From NCBI GenBank assembly GCA_013396755.1, contig VWZF01002590.1, positions 2,566,359-2,630,358 of the forward strand: DNA of 64,000 nt, in the 5' to 3' direction. This DNA is from Sclerurus mexicanus (Eukaryota; Chordata; Aves; Passeriformes; Furnariidae). The notes below the pieces were generated by a model. The model worked only from the letters and a program-made list of their open reading frames with translations, made no database searches and was not told where the DNA came from. Shown piece by piece: positions 1-14,100 of this stretch (its first letter is position 1; every line of letters begins with the position of its first letter). The translations under genes and the position numbers were made by a program.

Positions 1-401
1 AAACAGTTTAAAGTGATAGCATTATATTTCTCTACCTTTATAAGCTTCTATAATTTACAGTACTATTATAACTTAAACTGTCTCTGGGAACCTATATTTA
101 TTGTGTTTGAACAAAACTAAACCAATGCACCCTCTTGTGCAGGCCAGACCCGCGGCGAGCGGGGATTGCAGGGGAAGGTTTGCTTTGCAGCTCAGGCAGA
201 GGCTGAATGGGCCCAGGGACAAGCTCTTCTATCTATTTCCCTTTCTGCAGAAAGCAAAAATGCCCCTCTCTGAATAACAGCATTTGTAAGTTGCCACAGG
301 ATAAAACAAACCTCAAAAACATAAATCAAGCTTAACAAAGGGGTTTCTTCTTAACATGGCTAATGGCTCAGGTTCCTCTACAGACAAAGACGCTGTTTGA
401 C

Positions 402-425
402 CTACTGCTCTAATTAGAGGAGTAG
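402..425. promoter_or_regulatory. 24-bp near-perfect palindrome centred on TAATTA
   Basis: The two 12-base halves are reverse complements except for one mismatched pair (407 with 420). The inner 12 bases, CTCTAATTAGAG at 408-419, are perfectly palindromic, and CTACT at 402-406 pairs with AGTAG at 421-425. TAATTA at 411-416 is the classic core recognised by homeodomain proteins. The symmetry is read directly from the sequence. A role as a dimeric transcription-factor site is inference. Confidence 0.3.
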
Positions 426-578
426 TGATGTTGACATTTGTGTTGTATAAAGCAGACATGTTAACAGCCAGAGGGAAAGCTGTCAGTGCCTCTAAAGATC
501 ACAGCACTCATGGCGATGCATGATGCAGCCTTTAAATATTCAAATAATCAATTCAATGCTTAACTTCTTTTACTGATA

Positions 579-650
579 ATAAGAAACAACCCCCAAACCA
601 GAAAAGAAAAAAAAACCAACTCAAACAAAAAACCATCACACCAAAAACCA
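579..650. repeat. A-rich low-complexity patch
   Basis: The plus strand is dominated by A with scattered C (runs such as GAAAAGAAAAAAAAACCAAC). No terminal repeats or element body are attached, so it reads as simple low-complexity DNA rather than a retroposon tail. Confidence 0.8.
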
Positions 651-1766
651 AGTCCAACTTCAGTCAGTGTTAATGTTGAAAGATTAAAGGGCAATACATT
701 AATCAGTTTTATTCTGCCGATTACAGTATTTTCTTTCAGGTTATATGCAGTCCGCTTTTGCCATGAAGAAACACAAGCAATTTATACTCTCTGGGCTTTA
801 CGCTTACTATTAAAATAAAAACAACCACCAGAGACTGTGGTTCATACATTCATATGTGTCAAGTTCACCTAAGCATGAAAACAGATACCACTGCTCATTT
901 ATGAATGAGTTTTAATTTAACTCTGATCTATTGCATCGCATTCCCTTGACATGAGCCGCACCTCTGCTGCAGACAGGCACTTCATGTTTTACAGATCAAA
1001 ATCCCTGTGGTAAATCCTCTGTGAGCACCTGAGTTCCCTAGAATGACAGTGAGTCCTTAATGCTGTAGCTCCACTAGCTCCAAGCCCCTCTCAGATTTTT
1101 TTCCCCAATATGTGATGTTCTCAAGCCCACTTTTACCCAAGGCGAAGCTGAACATTAAGCACAACAGGCTGACAGGAGGTTTTGCACTGCAGTCCAAGAG
1201 TGAAGTTCTCACCTGTATTCCAAGGAAAGAAGTCTCCTACAGGCATAGAGATAGAGAGAGGCTCAGCATCACTCATCACACCGACACAACATGATGCTGG
1301 CTCGACAAAACCCATCCTTGACACTTTTAGACTTTTAGAGCCTGTTTTGTAATTAATTTCTCTAAGTGGATAATTGACTCATTTAGCTGAATTACAGCAA
1401 TATGATAATGCAGAAACAAAAAATGTAACTGTTATTTATCTCACTGTTCAGTCCAGCCTTCAAAACCACTGCAATGCAATTGTTACTGCCTGTGACTTCT
1501 GAAGGAAACAATTTAACCTGGCAGGCACTGTGCTAAGTTTAAAAAATTGTTAAAACTGTTAAAAAAAGACATTTACAATGATACACGTTCTGTTTATATG
1601 CAGATTGACAAAATGCTTACTATTCCTTACCTAATGCTTTTAATTTTCCCCCACCTTTTTAAGACTGTTCCACTTTCATTTGCATTATATCCCACATGGT
1701 CAGCACTGCTCTAAGAGAAGGCACATGAAGATCATCCGTCTTCCCCATATAGCACAGCAGATGGAC

Positions 1767-1782
1767 ATATATATATATATAT
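1767..1782. repeat. (AT)8 microsatellite
   Basis: Eight uninterrupted AT units flanked by unique sequence. Short AT dinucleotide runs are common in vertebrate non-coding DNA. Confidence 0.95.
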
Positions 1783-4700
1783 GAAAGGTAATAAGATGAA
1801 CTTAAACAGCATTATGGTGAAGGGATCTGTGAGTCTGCATAACATGCCTTGAGGGTAGATTACAAGGAGACACAACTCTGAACAGCAGCAACATTTTGAG
1901 TTGCTTCAGCAAAGTAAAATCTGTACCTTCTTTGTTGATAATGAAGAAAAATCAAAATTGAAATTACTCTCATATAAAGAAGACAAAGAAACAGAGCCAC
2001 AGTACACTACATATCCCGGCCAGGGAGGGAAATTTAACTTCATGTAATTCACTCCTCACTGCACAACTGCTGCTGTTCCCTATCGATCTCCACAGTAATT
2101 GCAAGTAGCCACAGAAAGCCATTCCCCGTGCCACAACAGTGCTTACCAGAAGCAGTTTTGCTGTTTACAGTACTTTGGGGAAAAAGATGGAGGCATAGAG
2201 AGGAAGGAAGGATATTCTTCTCCCTCAGATTTGTTTTATACTGACAGAAATCCATTGATTTTGTAGGAAGCTTTTCTTCCCTCATTTGCAAGGGCGAATT
2301 CCATCCCATTCCCTGAAATTCCCTGTTCCAAAAATCACACTGTTTAAGCATCATCTGAGACTCTAGAGGCAGATACAACAAACAGCAGAGCATAGCATAA
2401 GCATGCACATGGCAGCAACAAGATTAGGCTGCAGCAGATGGTTTGCAGTTAGTAGTGGCTGGGAAGAGAAGCGAGCTGAGATGGGTGACACCGCAGGTAC
2501 ATTGGCACTAAAGGGAGATGCTGCCCCGTGTAAGTGACCCAAAAGGGTGAGTTCAGAAATGCAAAGCTCCTGCTGCTGTCCATGGAGTCCCTTGCCTGCT
2601 CACACAGGAAGGTATCATGAAAAACAGAGATGAAGAACATGTCTCTGGAAAAGGGGCCAAAAGCAACAATCACTTTGGAGCCAACGAGAAAGAAGATTTG
2701 GGTGGAAGAGTGTAGATAAACATTGCAGGACACAACCTAAGGATGGTGTAAACATCTTCCCTGAACACTTCCAGGAAGCAGCCTGTGAAAGGGCAGAATC
2801 AGCCCATGTAATGCCATCATGCATGGCTCATGCAGTTAGGACATTTAGACAGTGTTACAGTGGTGTCCAAGACCCACCTCTTACATGTCACCAGTCAGAT
2901 CTCTCCCAGCCACAGTGGACTCAGCACTAGTAAAGGAACTAGCTATATTTATGGCAGAATGTTTGCAGCTCCTAATGGATCTAGAACATACTATGGGAAA
3001 AAGAAATAAACCCTATTTTCCAGCACTGCTGTTAGCACTTAGACAAGCCAAGTGTTATAATACAGCATCTGATGTGACAGTGCTTTACACAGTCCTGAAG
3101 GGACAAACCACTACCCGGAAGAATACAGGAAGGAATGAGGCCCTTTCTTAATAGGAGTCCTAAGTGACTGATATCTCAATGAGAAAGCTTTGCAAATTCA
3201 TTGAATAAATCTTTACTCTGTTTCCTCTTTATCTGTTTAACATGTGACTGGCACACAATTTCCAGGCATTACTATAAAGCAATTTATTTCTCTAGACAAT
3301 AGAAGGGAGCAGTAGGTTCCTCCAGAGCCAATACTACTCCTGCTTTTAGGCTTAGCTAAATGCAACCAGTACAGACTGTGGCAGCTGGCAGGCTCAGCCA
3401 CAGAGCCTGCTGTGAATTACTGCTAACAAACACACTTGGGTTTATTAAACCTTTCTTCTTTCTCCAAGTGTTATAGTCACGGTTCTGGAGTAATCACAGA
3501 CATCATTTAGAAACATCCTGAAAACGAGTGTTTGAAAAGTCCTCACAAGGTTCACCTCAAAGCTATTTAGCTTAGAGATTTACTGGCTGCACCAGCAGTC
3601 TAACAGGGTCTGATGTTTCATAAGGGATTAGCCTCAACTCCACAGTGCTCAGGTGCCTCATCCAGGGTGCCCCTTTGCCCTGTCAGGATCCCCATCCTTC
3701 CTCTTTACCCTGGCAATAGGTCTTCCCTGACAGAAATCAGTGTTCAAATTCATATTGATGTGCAGCAGCTCCTACTGTGTGTACTGGCAGACCAGCTCAG
3801 CTATGAAGTGGGACTCTGAACCTGTGGCTGAGTGGGAAGGGGGTGGGGAGAATACAGGGGAAATAAAAATAATCCAAACTTTTTCTATCTGACAAACCTG
3901 GACCAGATCATATTTTCCCCCTAACACCAGCCACATACATGAAGCACTAGCATTTACAGTTCTCGGCATTTCCACTGGAAAATCTCCGAGCTCTCTTGAA
4001 TTCCAGTCACCATAACAGGACCATGCCCGCAGTAATGGAAAAGGATGTGCAAAGGATGCTACAGGAACCCACACCAGTAAGGCAGTGTTTTGACAGAATT
4101 ACATGCTCGCAACCCACTATTGGGTTCGGCATCTGCCTGAGCAGAGTCAACAGCAAACAGGGCTGAGAAGGAGGGACCAGTGCTGGCTGAGGTGCAGGGT
4201 GACAGCAACATGTGGCTCAAGTTTCAAGTGGCCTTCAAAGACAGACAATAATTTTTGTATGTGCTGAGCCTGCCCTGCCAAGGAGTGATGTTGCTTCACA
4301 GCTGCTGAGGCTGAGAGCCTACTGTCCTGCAAATGGATCTGCTTCTCCCATTGTCCTCCTGAAATTCCAGGCTTGGTTCAGACCATGTTTAATTAAGGTT
4401 TGAAGCTTTAATTTTTTTCTTTTTCCAAAAAACCAATGCTGAACAATAATGCTTCTGATTAGCCAGCAAAAGAGATGACTGTGCTATTAGACTCAAAGCT
4501 ATAAGGCATCCATAAAGTCTCAAGAGGTACCAATCTGGGTACCAATCTAGTGTAGTAGAGGAAAATACGTAATTGCAGGCTCATATATTGTAGAGCCAAA
4601 GCAAATTACCTGCTGCTGATGTGTTTATAGCATTGATACTGGGGGTGGAGGAATGGTTGCCAAATGAAAACCCACTCAGCCTTGGGAACCAACTGATGTT

Positions 4701-5129
4701 CCTACAGCCAGGAATAATGTTGTAGATGCTCACAGCAGATGGAAATTGATGGTTGTAATCTCCATGAGGAGGATGGTGGCTGCACTAAAGCACCCCTCTA
4801 CCCACCCCATGTGGCATGACCATCAATCTGATGTGTGTTGTTAGCACAGTTCAAGGTTGCAGACCATTGCTGAAGGAAGAAGTAAAAAGTCCACAATGAG
4901 CAATTGCTGAGGGAAGCAGAGAGAAAGGATGGCTATTTTTCGCAGTTCACCGGATGAAGCGGTGACCCTTGAGCAGTTCTGAAGTTAACACCTGGGTATT
5001 AGAGGGACATACGTATGGTTCTGTTCCTATAGCTGCACAGTGTAGTTCTATGCTGCCTGGCCACAGCACCAGTGCAGCTGTTTTCACAGTGCTGGGTCAC
5101 ATAAACCGAGAAGAGCGATAATGGAGACG
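1783..5129. other. Non-coding stretch, no gene seen
   Basis: Open frames of 60-119 codons occur on both strands but overlap each other, start and stop arbitrarily and match no family I know. There is a small direct duplication of GGTACCAATCT near 4526-4549. No interspersed repeat was recognised. Confidence 0.6.
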
Positions 5130-5152
5130 ACCTTTGGTGTAGCACCAAAGGT
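5130..5152. repeat. Perfect 10-bp inverted repeat with 3-base loop
   Basis: ACCTTTGGTG at 5130-5139 is followed by the loop TAG and the exact reverse complement CACCAAAGGT at 5143-5152. The stem is too short for a microRNA precursor. It could be a palindromic protein-binding site or chance. It lies about 100 bp left of a small GC-rich pocket (5240-5350) holding roughly nine CpG dinucleotides. Confidence 0.6.
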
Positions 5153-8100
5153 ATATTTTGAAGCGCTGCGTTTCCTCTCAAATACTGTTCATCTCAGTGA
5201 GAAATCAGTTCTGTGAGACACTGACATTATGAAGAGTGATGGCTGGTGCTATGTGGGGAGCGCCGCACGCTCTATCCAGCTGCACGAGCAAGCAGAGCAC
5301 ACCCACGTGCCTTGCGGTCGGCACTGCCGGTTCAGGGGATCCAGGGCTGCCTTCGTTTCTCTGACTTTCTAGAAAGGACAGAATCAGGGCAACTAACTTT
5401 TTGCCATGTGCCGCATTTGCTGCCAGCAGATTTTCTAGCGTGTGCACAGCCACAGCAGCAGCCAGATTTTGCTCACCCCCCTGCCCCCATACTTCCATGG
5501 ATAAATAACCTAGCATACATCAAGATAAATTTATCTTGGGTGTAACCTCTGGAATGTCATTGTGGTAAGAACAGAATTATGTGGGCCATAGTACAGATGA
5601 AACGGTGTCACTGGGGAAAATAATTTCAGATGTATTTCTCTCACAATTAATAGCCACTAACTTTTCTAGAGGAAAGAAATATTGAGAATACTTTACTAAA
5701 TGCAAGTTGAAGAGAAAAGAGAACATTGATTTTAGAGAATAAGTTTTCAAATGCTTGTAATGATATAATGTTCTTCTGATACGTAGTTCACAGAGATAAC
5801 CCCAGGCCAGAGTAGGTGGAGACTAACATATTGATTTCATTGAAGCAGACAGAGTATACATCGGTTGGAAAGCTGGTTGTACCTTTTCCCTTCTTTGAGT
5901 CAGCAGCAGAATGGCATAATGAGAAGGCATTTTAAAAAATATCCACTGTGGCTGATATAGCTGAAAATATGTTCTGAAACAGCTCTGATGACAAAGAGAG
6001 TGATAAGAAAGCAGCCCTTATAATATATACTGAGTTACTTCTTAAAATGCATTAATCCTACAGGGATTTACTGCAATTTCTAAATTAGAAACAAATTGGA
6101 AAGAAAAACTAAGAAACCCCTAGTAAGACAAATGGCTATGTTTGTGTTCTTTCATCTTAATGTTGGTAGACACTGCTGCAGTGTGCTTCGTTTTGTAAGT
6201 GAATGGTTTGTCTTTTCTCCAAGCAGTGGCACATTCTGCTTTCAAGAAATGGTCCTGAAAGGATGCTTTGCTTTTAAAAAGGAATATGAAGGGACTAGAA
6301 AAGGCCAAATCCGCTTGTTCCGAGCACAACTTTGTAGTGTAAATTTGCCCTCTTATTCCATTGAGATGCTGTGGTTGAACCTCCTCCAGTGTCATCCTCC
6401 ACAGAATGGTCCCGCTTCCAGGGCTGAATGATTTTGCTTTCCATGTCCTGAGCCAGGTACAGCATCAAATCGAATGCTTTATTCCAGCTACCAGATTTTA
6501 CTGCAGAATTGGCAGTTTGCTAAGGTACAAAGGTTATTCAGCACACATTATTGCTTAGGAATCATTTGCCTATTCATAGCATGTCATTTACATTTTCTGG
6601 AGTTTTCTAGCAAGGTTATTTTACGCATAGTAGATTTTAATAAAACATTCAATACATATTGAAAAGCCATCAGTTCTTGTTTTATTTTTGCAGATTGGAG
6701 GGTGCATTTCAGGACAGAATAAAGCAGATATGTAATCTTTTATCCCTTGTAGCGGTCTCAAACAAAGAGTGACTAACCATTCTTTAAATCTAATGGCAAA
6801 CTCTATCCAGCAACCCAGACATCCCTTCTGCATCTGATGTACTTCCGAGGATTTTACAATATATTCCCATCTATGTCGTTTCTATACCCAGCTCTTCTCC
6901 TCAGAGATCTTTTGGTCCATCTCATACATTCATTTTGCATCCACCTCACACACCCACACCAAGTTCAGAGTCTGAGTCTGCATCTCAATCACATTACAGT
7001 CAACCAAAAGACTCTCCCCCTCTGCCAAAGCAAGGGATATTGATAGTTTTCATTGAGCTAAACTTGTTTAAGTATAAATTTTAGATACAAATCAACAAAC
7101 AAAATGTCCAGGAAGAAAGACACAGCCATGCAGCATCATTGTGAGGTGTGCAGACCAGCCCTAAACTGCAAAAAATTGTTGTCATAAAAGTCATGAGTCC
7201 TTTTTATCAAGGAGAAACTAAAATGCACACAAGCCTATAAAAAAATGCAGCTCCTCCTGTGAAAGCTGAAGTCTTTTAATGTATGCTGTCCTCTCTGTGT
7301 GGATCCCTCTGCCACTCTGTGTATGGGTTTATCATTGCCTCGAATACCACCAGAGCACCCTAGCCACCTAATGGAGCAGGAACTCTACCACCAGCAATCT
7401 TTCAAGGTATGAAACCTTTCTAAGTGTCTGATGGCCTTATGGAGCTTTCTTTTGGAGCTGATTAGAGAGAAAACAACTTCTGCCACACACAGCCTCAGGC
7501 TTTCAATTTTTTTTAAATTAAACTGGGACCAGCCCACAACACTCTGCTAGCATTTTTCAGAAACAAGGAAAGGAACAGAGAAGAGAATCCTTCCCTCTCT
7601 CCCAAATGCACCACCATCCATCAAACAGGACTCCTTGCTGTTGACACCTCTCAGGGACACAGTATGGGAATGCTTTCAATTATTTGTCTCTTGGCTGATG
7701 TGCTACAGTCTTTGCTTGGGAAGAGCAGGTAAAGAAGCATGGGAGGAAATGTGGTTTGTGACAGTTCTTGGCACGTTGATTTTACTGAGGGTTGGTTTTC
7801 TGCTTTGTTTTGTTTTAATGAGTCTCTTTTGTCTTGCTGTCAGCTCTGAAGCGAGTCTTCGTGCACAGAAAGCCCAAACTTTCCATTGCACAGAGACATG
7901 AGACTACACCACCCAAGACTAAATGCTAGATGTGGTTATTTCCAGTTGGTGATGCAAGAAGACTCACCCAAAGTCACTGTGTACCTGAGCAGCAAAGCCA
8001 GAATCAGATAAGAGCTCCAGACCAGATTACAGCACAGTTCCTCCTCTGCTCAGCCTTTTCAATCAAACCACTACACCTATAGGAAACCTCACCCCAAGCC

Positions 8101-11100
8101 CTAGACAGCTACATATGGCAGAAGAAGGGGAAAAGAAAAATAAAAGTACAAACAGAAGACTACTACAATGTCTGAACTTCTACTATCTTGCATGCTGTAA
8201 TTCCTAACAAGGCTCCTCCTTAAAAAGAAAGCCTTTTTAATGATGCTGAGGATTAAACCCCACTCAAACCTGACACAAAAAAAGCTTATTCAGAAACTTC
8301 GATTTACTTCTTGGGGATAAATAACACTTGAAAGCAGAACAAACTATCACACTACAATAAACAAGCATAAAGAGAAATCAGCACATAATGGTGATTTATT
8401 TCTCTTACAGAAAACAGAAAAACTGAACCGTTATGGATGAATCAAATGAAAACCATAATTTTTGGCTATAACAAAACTTTATACTTCAAATTAATCTAGT
8501 AACTAAGCATTGTGTTCCAATTTGGGATACTTAAAAAACTTTCCAATAAAAGCAAAGGCTACTTTCATAGGGGGACTGAGGAGTGTGATACCACAAGCAC
8601 TGCAGAAGCTGCCTTGGGTCTGCACTGCAGATCCCTGTCATGTCCAACTCTCTTCTCTGGAAGTGAGAAATTCAAGCCAAGGTGCAGTGAGCTGGGGTGG
8701 GTGCTACTCCCTGGAGCACCACCTCCCTCCCTACTGCCCAGGCTCCTTCCAAGCCCATGTTCATTTCCAAGTGGGCCCACAGGTTGTTCCTGCAAAAGCA
8801 GTAAGTACACAGGTTTGTATCCCTGATATGCACTATGATTTACATCAGTAAGACTAATTAAAACAGGGTTTCCTGCACTATCTCCATTTTGCTTTGCATG
8901 TGTGAGTTTTTAAGCTGTTTTCCCAAAAGAAAATCTTACTGGTCAGAAGAAACGTGGTGCTTCCTTAGGTGATCAGAATACATTACTCAGTATCAAAACA
9001 CAATAAGCAATTACACAGATTAACTTGACTTCTATTCAGAATTTTAAATTTACATTAAATTTGGCCAAAAAATGAATTATGTATATTTTACATTTCATAC
9101 ATTTATTTTTTTTCTGGTTTTGATTTGCCACACTGTGTAGTGATGGAAATTTGAATTTTAATTCACAGCATACAAGAATAGGCTTACATAACTGCCTAAG
9201 TTACATCTAAATATTAACTTTAAAAATACTACAAAAGAAATATATCATCTGCCATAATACTGAGCTGACAGACTTTAAGCTTGGTCTCCTCCACAGCTTT
9301 AGTGCTAGCAGATTACATTTTTATTTATAATTCTATTCATAATTAGAACATGGAGGGGGAGAGAAAGCAAACCCAAAACTTTATGTTCAGTCTGTTCAGT
9401 CTCCAAATTTTGCATTTACATCATTCAGCCAAGGCAGGAGAACTAATAGGAATTCATGCAGTCCTCTCCACACTTCTGCAGGAAGAGGCTATGGGGATTT
9501 AATGCTTAAACACAAACTACTTTCTGACTTCCACCTTTTCTGTAAGCAGACATTCTTTGTAACTTCAAGAGTAGCATGAGGAACTGACAAATATTCTTAA
9601 ATGAAGACACATTTTAACAATTTTTATTTTAAAGATATAAAATAAGCAAAGAAAAACCTTCACTCAGCCAAGTAATGACCTTGAAAAAAGGCTCTCAGAT
9701 GAAAAAAATAAAAGTACAGTTTATATATTACCTTTTGCATGTTTGTGGCTTAATATACATAAAACCCAATCCCTAAATCCTTCTACAAGGCTGCCTTCTT
9801 GTATTGCTTTTCAACTCTAGGTGAATTTCCATGTTACTTAGTTTTAATAATAGCCCATGTTTGATAATAGCCTTCTCTCTTGGTTCAGAACGAGATGTAT
9901 ATACTAATTCATTTTCATAATTCACAATTAACAAAGGTGCTGATTTCTGATTTCATTCATGATTTTCCCCCTGATGTTGCTTCTTATCAAGCAGAACCTT
10001 CTCCCAGTCTCTGAAGCTGCTCTGCCACACATTGACATGTAGCTACAGAAGTATCTCAACATTCACAGCAAGACTTCAAGGAGAAATCTCTTGCATCTCC
10101 CATGTTTTTCAAACAGTGTTCAGAATAATGATCACATAATTAGATCCACTGAAGGCAGAAAATAATCTAATAATGGCTTTCTTGGCCTCCAATTTTTCCA
10201 ACACTTGTTTTCCCTGCTGTGTTTCCTATTTCAAACCCCTTTTTAAATAAAAGATGGTGCCGTCTGCTTAAAGTCCTCATTTTGACCAAGCCTACTGAGT
10301 GTGCCATTAATAACATCCCACTAACAGAGACACCACGATAAATACAAATGATTACAAATACACTATTCAAGATCAATTTTAATTTCCAGTTAACTCCATT
10401 ACCTTCTCTATTTGTTTCTCATTTAAATGTCTCTAACTGTCTGCTCTTTTTTTTTAATCCGATTATAATAAATCCTGAGAATAAAGAATATTTATTTCTT
10501 AACTCAGTCAATGCTAGACAGGTGATACCCTCCCATCTAAGCTGGCTCACAAGACACTGTTCAGGCAGCAAAACACTTGATGGACATGCAAGATTACTCA
10601 GGCACCATTAGCGCCTGAAATAACTCTAATGGTTCCTTCATTAGGACTTGTAAATGGAGTTTCACTCTCACCACCTGAAGGCAAATGCCCAGCTAGCACA
10701 TGCAGTCCAGGAATGAGACCTGCCAATGTGCTGCTCCAAGGTCCTGTGCTTCTCAAGCTCTTCCTAAGCTCATGTGCAGCCCAGCATCACAGGATCGCTC
10801 CCACAGTGCCATCTCAACACTTGTAATAGGTGCAAGTAGGTGTGCTACGGAAGTTCACCTATCTCCTGCAAGTTTACCGCCAGCCTTTTGCAAAACCAAA
10901 GGCAGCATTTGCTTCCTTGAATATCTAAGTGGCAAGAAGGCAAAATTGTTCTTGGGCTACTCCAGCCAAGTGACTGGCATGTTTGTGGGTCTGCTCCCTG
11001 TGGGAGGGGGGAGAAGGGAGAAGATCAGGAAGAGAATTGGGAAAAGATGCAGTGTGAGGGGGCTGAATACATTGCTGAGAGACGGAATTGAAGGGGACAT

Positions 11101-14100
11101 TCATTGCTTGTTAGAAAGAAAACAAGCAAGATTTTGGTTTTGCGTCGCTCTCGTTGTCCTGGGTCAAATCCAGTGGAGGTTGGCCAGCTTCCATTAGCTA
11201 AGCAGCAGCCCACTGCATATTCCGCTTGGGGGTTGTTGTCTCATTTCTAGAGGCCTTAAAGACACCTGCTAGAGCTCTCTGCTACCAAGGCCAAACATTG
11301 CGTACAACTGAAAATATGCTTTGTTTATTTAAATGGAACTCTAACAGACTGCCCGATGTCAACAGCAGTGAATCTGTTTACCCAGAAAACAGGTGCAATG
11401 GAAGCGAGGGCTCTGCCCTCCCTTGGCATGTAGCAGGGTTCTGGCAGCAGAAGGAAAGGGAAAAACCCACAGGATAAGAGAGGGCAGGTCTAAAGGATCA
11501 ATAAGGGCAAGAGGGAGATATTTCAACCTCCCATCTCCAGCATCTTTTTATCCCAGAGGATAAGTTCCCACATTCACTCCTGACTGTGAGATAAGATGGT
11601 GCTCTTTGGCATTAAGATCTCACTAAGTGATACATTTTTAGGACATTTCCCAGAGCAGTGGTCTCCTTCTGGACCATGTCCTAGCATTTTTCCTGCTCCA
11701 TGGCCCCACACTCCAGCCACAGTGGATGACTGGTCACGGATCAGCTGCAACTGTGGGATCCCAAGCTGCGAGAAGCCCCGCACCACAGCTCTGTGGGCAT
11801 GTCAGATGCAGCACAGCTGCAGGCAAGTGTGAAATGTGTGTCCAAAGCATGAGTCACTCGTTCCCCATGCAGGCTGCACACAAGGCCACAGGCCACTCTT
11901 GTTTCGTCCCTTTAAGCACTGCATTCCCTCACTGCGGTTTGGAGCTAGTTATCTTTCCGACATGCAGGCAGCACACCTTCCTCTGAGATAATCTACGCTG
12001 GCAGACAGATAATACGTATGGGAGGAAAGGGAAGGAGTAAGAAGTCTTATCTTGCCAAAAAGTTTTTGTGACTTAAGTTCATTCCTCCAACACATGCATT
12101 TGGAGAGAAACACAAGTCCAGAGAGTCCAAGTCTGTTCCTTTTTAAACAAAAACCCAAGGAGACCCAAGTAGCAAGGTGCCATGGCTAGAAAACCAGAAC
12201 AAGAGCTCCAGGAAGAAAGAACAGAGGCTCTGTTTGTCCTCACAACTCCAAATATAATACACATAGGACTCTAAAACACATTAGAACAAGAATATGAATA
12301 GATGTTGAAATAGACTGTTGTCATCTAGTACATCTCACAAATCTAATCAACAGTAACTAATACTGCAAAAAGCCTATTGCAATGGCATCAGATGTAGCAT
12401 TTAATAGTTGATTTGCAGTTTCTTTCTTCCTTTCTGATTTGCTGATGTTTCATATCAAGTTCTGCTTCTGTCCCAAACCATATTCACTTCAGTTCGTGAC
12501 CATGCAAACACTTCTGTCTCCCATTCCCCCTTTTCTCTCACCTATCTCAACAACAAACTCTCCAAGGCATTTGTTTACTCTCAGTGTTGGACTGTGGCAG
12601 ATGCATATCTCTGAAAACAAAGTCAAGATACCACTAACTATCTGGATATACATGTTTAAGTCCTAAGCTATCAAAAAACTTTGAAGCACAAGTTTTGAGC
12701 CAAAGTATGCACACAACTTCTCTGTTAAACTGTGGTCCATGTCCTGATTTGAACTCAACTCTTCCCATCTAGCACTGAGTTCATGGAGGACAACTGATCA
12801 GCTAGAGAGTGAGACTAACAGGATCAGATTCCCTACTTCCCAGGGGCACAGGAGTTAGGTTCATTAGTAAGAGGTGCTCAAATACAAATCAAATGGATGC
12901 AGAACACAGTAGTAGTAACAATCCCTTTTAAGCAAGAAGACACACAGGAAATGTCAGACACAAATGTGGACATGTGTACAGTCAAGGACGCAGCACAAAG
13001 TTTGTTGAAGCTAGTGGGTCTGAGAGCAGTCTTAGAAACCAAAATTTAGGTACCTTGTTTAAACAATAACAACAAAAAAAGGACATATTAGTGATCCATG
13101 ACTGAATACAGATAAAAGGAACCACTTTTCCTAATTATATTTATCAGAAGAATCTTTTTTATTTAAACACTTGCATAGCTGTAACAATGTTATCTAATTT
13201 TGGCAGAGTAGAATAGAGTAGACTGACTAAAATTAGGTTTGCAAACATGCACTAGGAGACACAAGGCTTCACATGACTCATCTACTTCTCTAGTAACAGC
13301 CTCCCTGATACACTAATGAAGGGATCCTCAACAAGGACGATAATTTCTCAATACAGGCAGAAGATTTAGAATAACCATGTTATGAGCAATAGGAAGATAC
13401 TGCATTTGCCCTGAGGTAGCACATTCATTTTCAAGACATCTAGCATTAGAAAACCTCTTACCTGGAGAAGGTACTTTTAAATATTTTCCTGGAAGGTAAT
13501 TAAATCTGAATGAATGTGTTAAAGCCTATATATCCTCACCTCCTGCCACAGGTCGGCTTTGCTGGGAAGTCACATTATAAAACACTGTGACATGGAAATA
13601 CACATATAACTTTGTCCAGGAGGGGCAATACAAAAGAAAAACACCTAAGTAGAAGCTGTTTCCAATAGAAGAGTGTCACAACCTTAGTAGGTTTACACCC
13701 CAGGAGTCTCACTATCCCCATTTTGCAGACAGTGCATCTGTTTTGCTCAAAGCCACCGCAGTGTTAGCACAAGCCTAGGAAGAAATTCCAGGTCTCCCCA
13801 GGCCCTGCTCCCAGTCCACCCATCACATCCCACCATCTTCTTTCTGAAATCCATCCTGACTCTGGGTCTCTATAACAGGGGTGGGAATCAGAATAAATCT
13901 GACACTGTTCTGCACTAAAATGGTGAAGCTGCTGAGCCCAATACTTTCTGCTTCATCCTTCCAGCTCAGAGAAGAGCTCCTACATGCCATACATGCCTCA
14001 TGCTCTCTAAAGGCTCGGCCAAGACACAACACTGCTGGAACGAGGCTCTTCCTATCAGGGCCTCCAAGATCATGCAAGCAGGCAGCAAGGTTACAATACT

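Larger units (their letters stand above)
1..1766. other. Non-coding stretch, possible conserved regulatory DNA
   Basis: No open frame longer than about 60 codons occurs and none resembles a known protein. The stretch is AT-rich but not low-complexity apart from the A-rich patch at 579-650. Between about 400 and 960 it contains TAATTA, TTTAAAT and AATCAATT motifs, which resemble homeodomain-type sites and are common in vertebrate enhancers. Enhancer status is inference only, because conservation cannot be measured from one sequence. Confidence 0.5.

Noticed and set aside
6548..6562. TTATTGCTTAGGAAT resembles the 5' part of mature miR-137
   Set aside because: One mismatch, no star strand and no hairpin in the flanks; coincidence.
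7635..7901. Hydrophobic 88-codon plus frame resembling membrane segments
   Set aside because: T-rich DNA gives hydrophobic codons by composition. No start context, splice sites or family.
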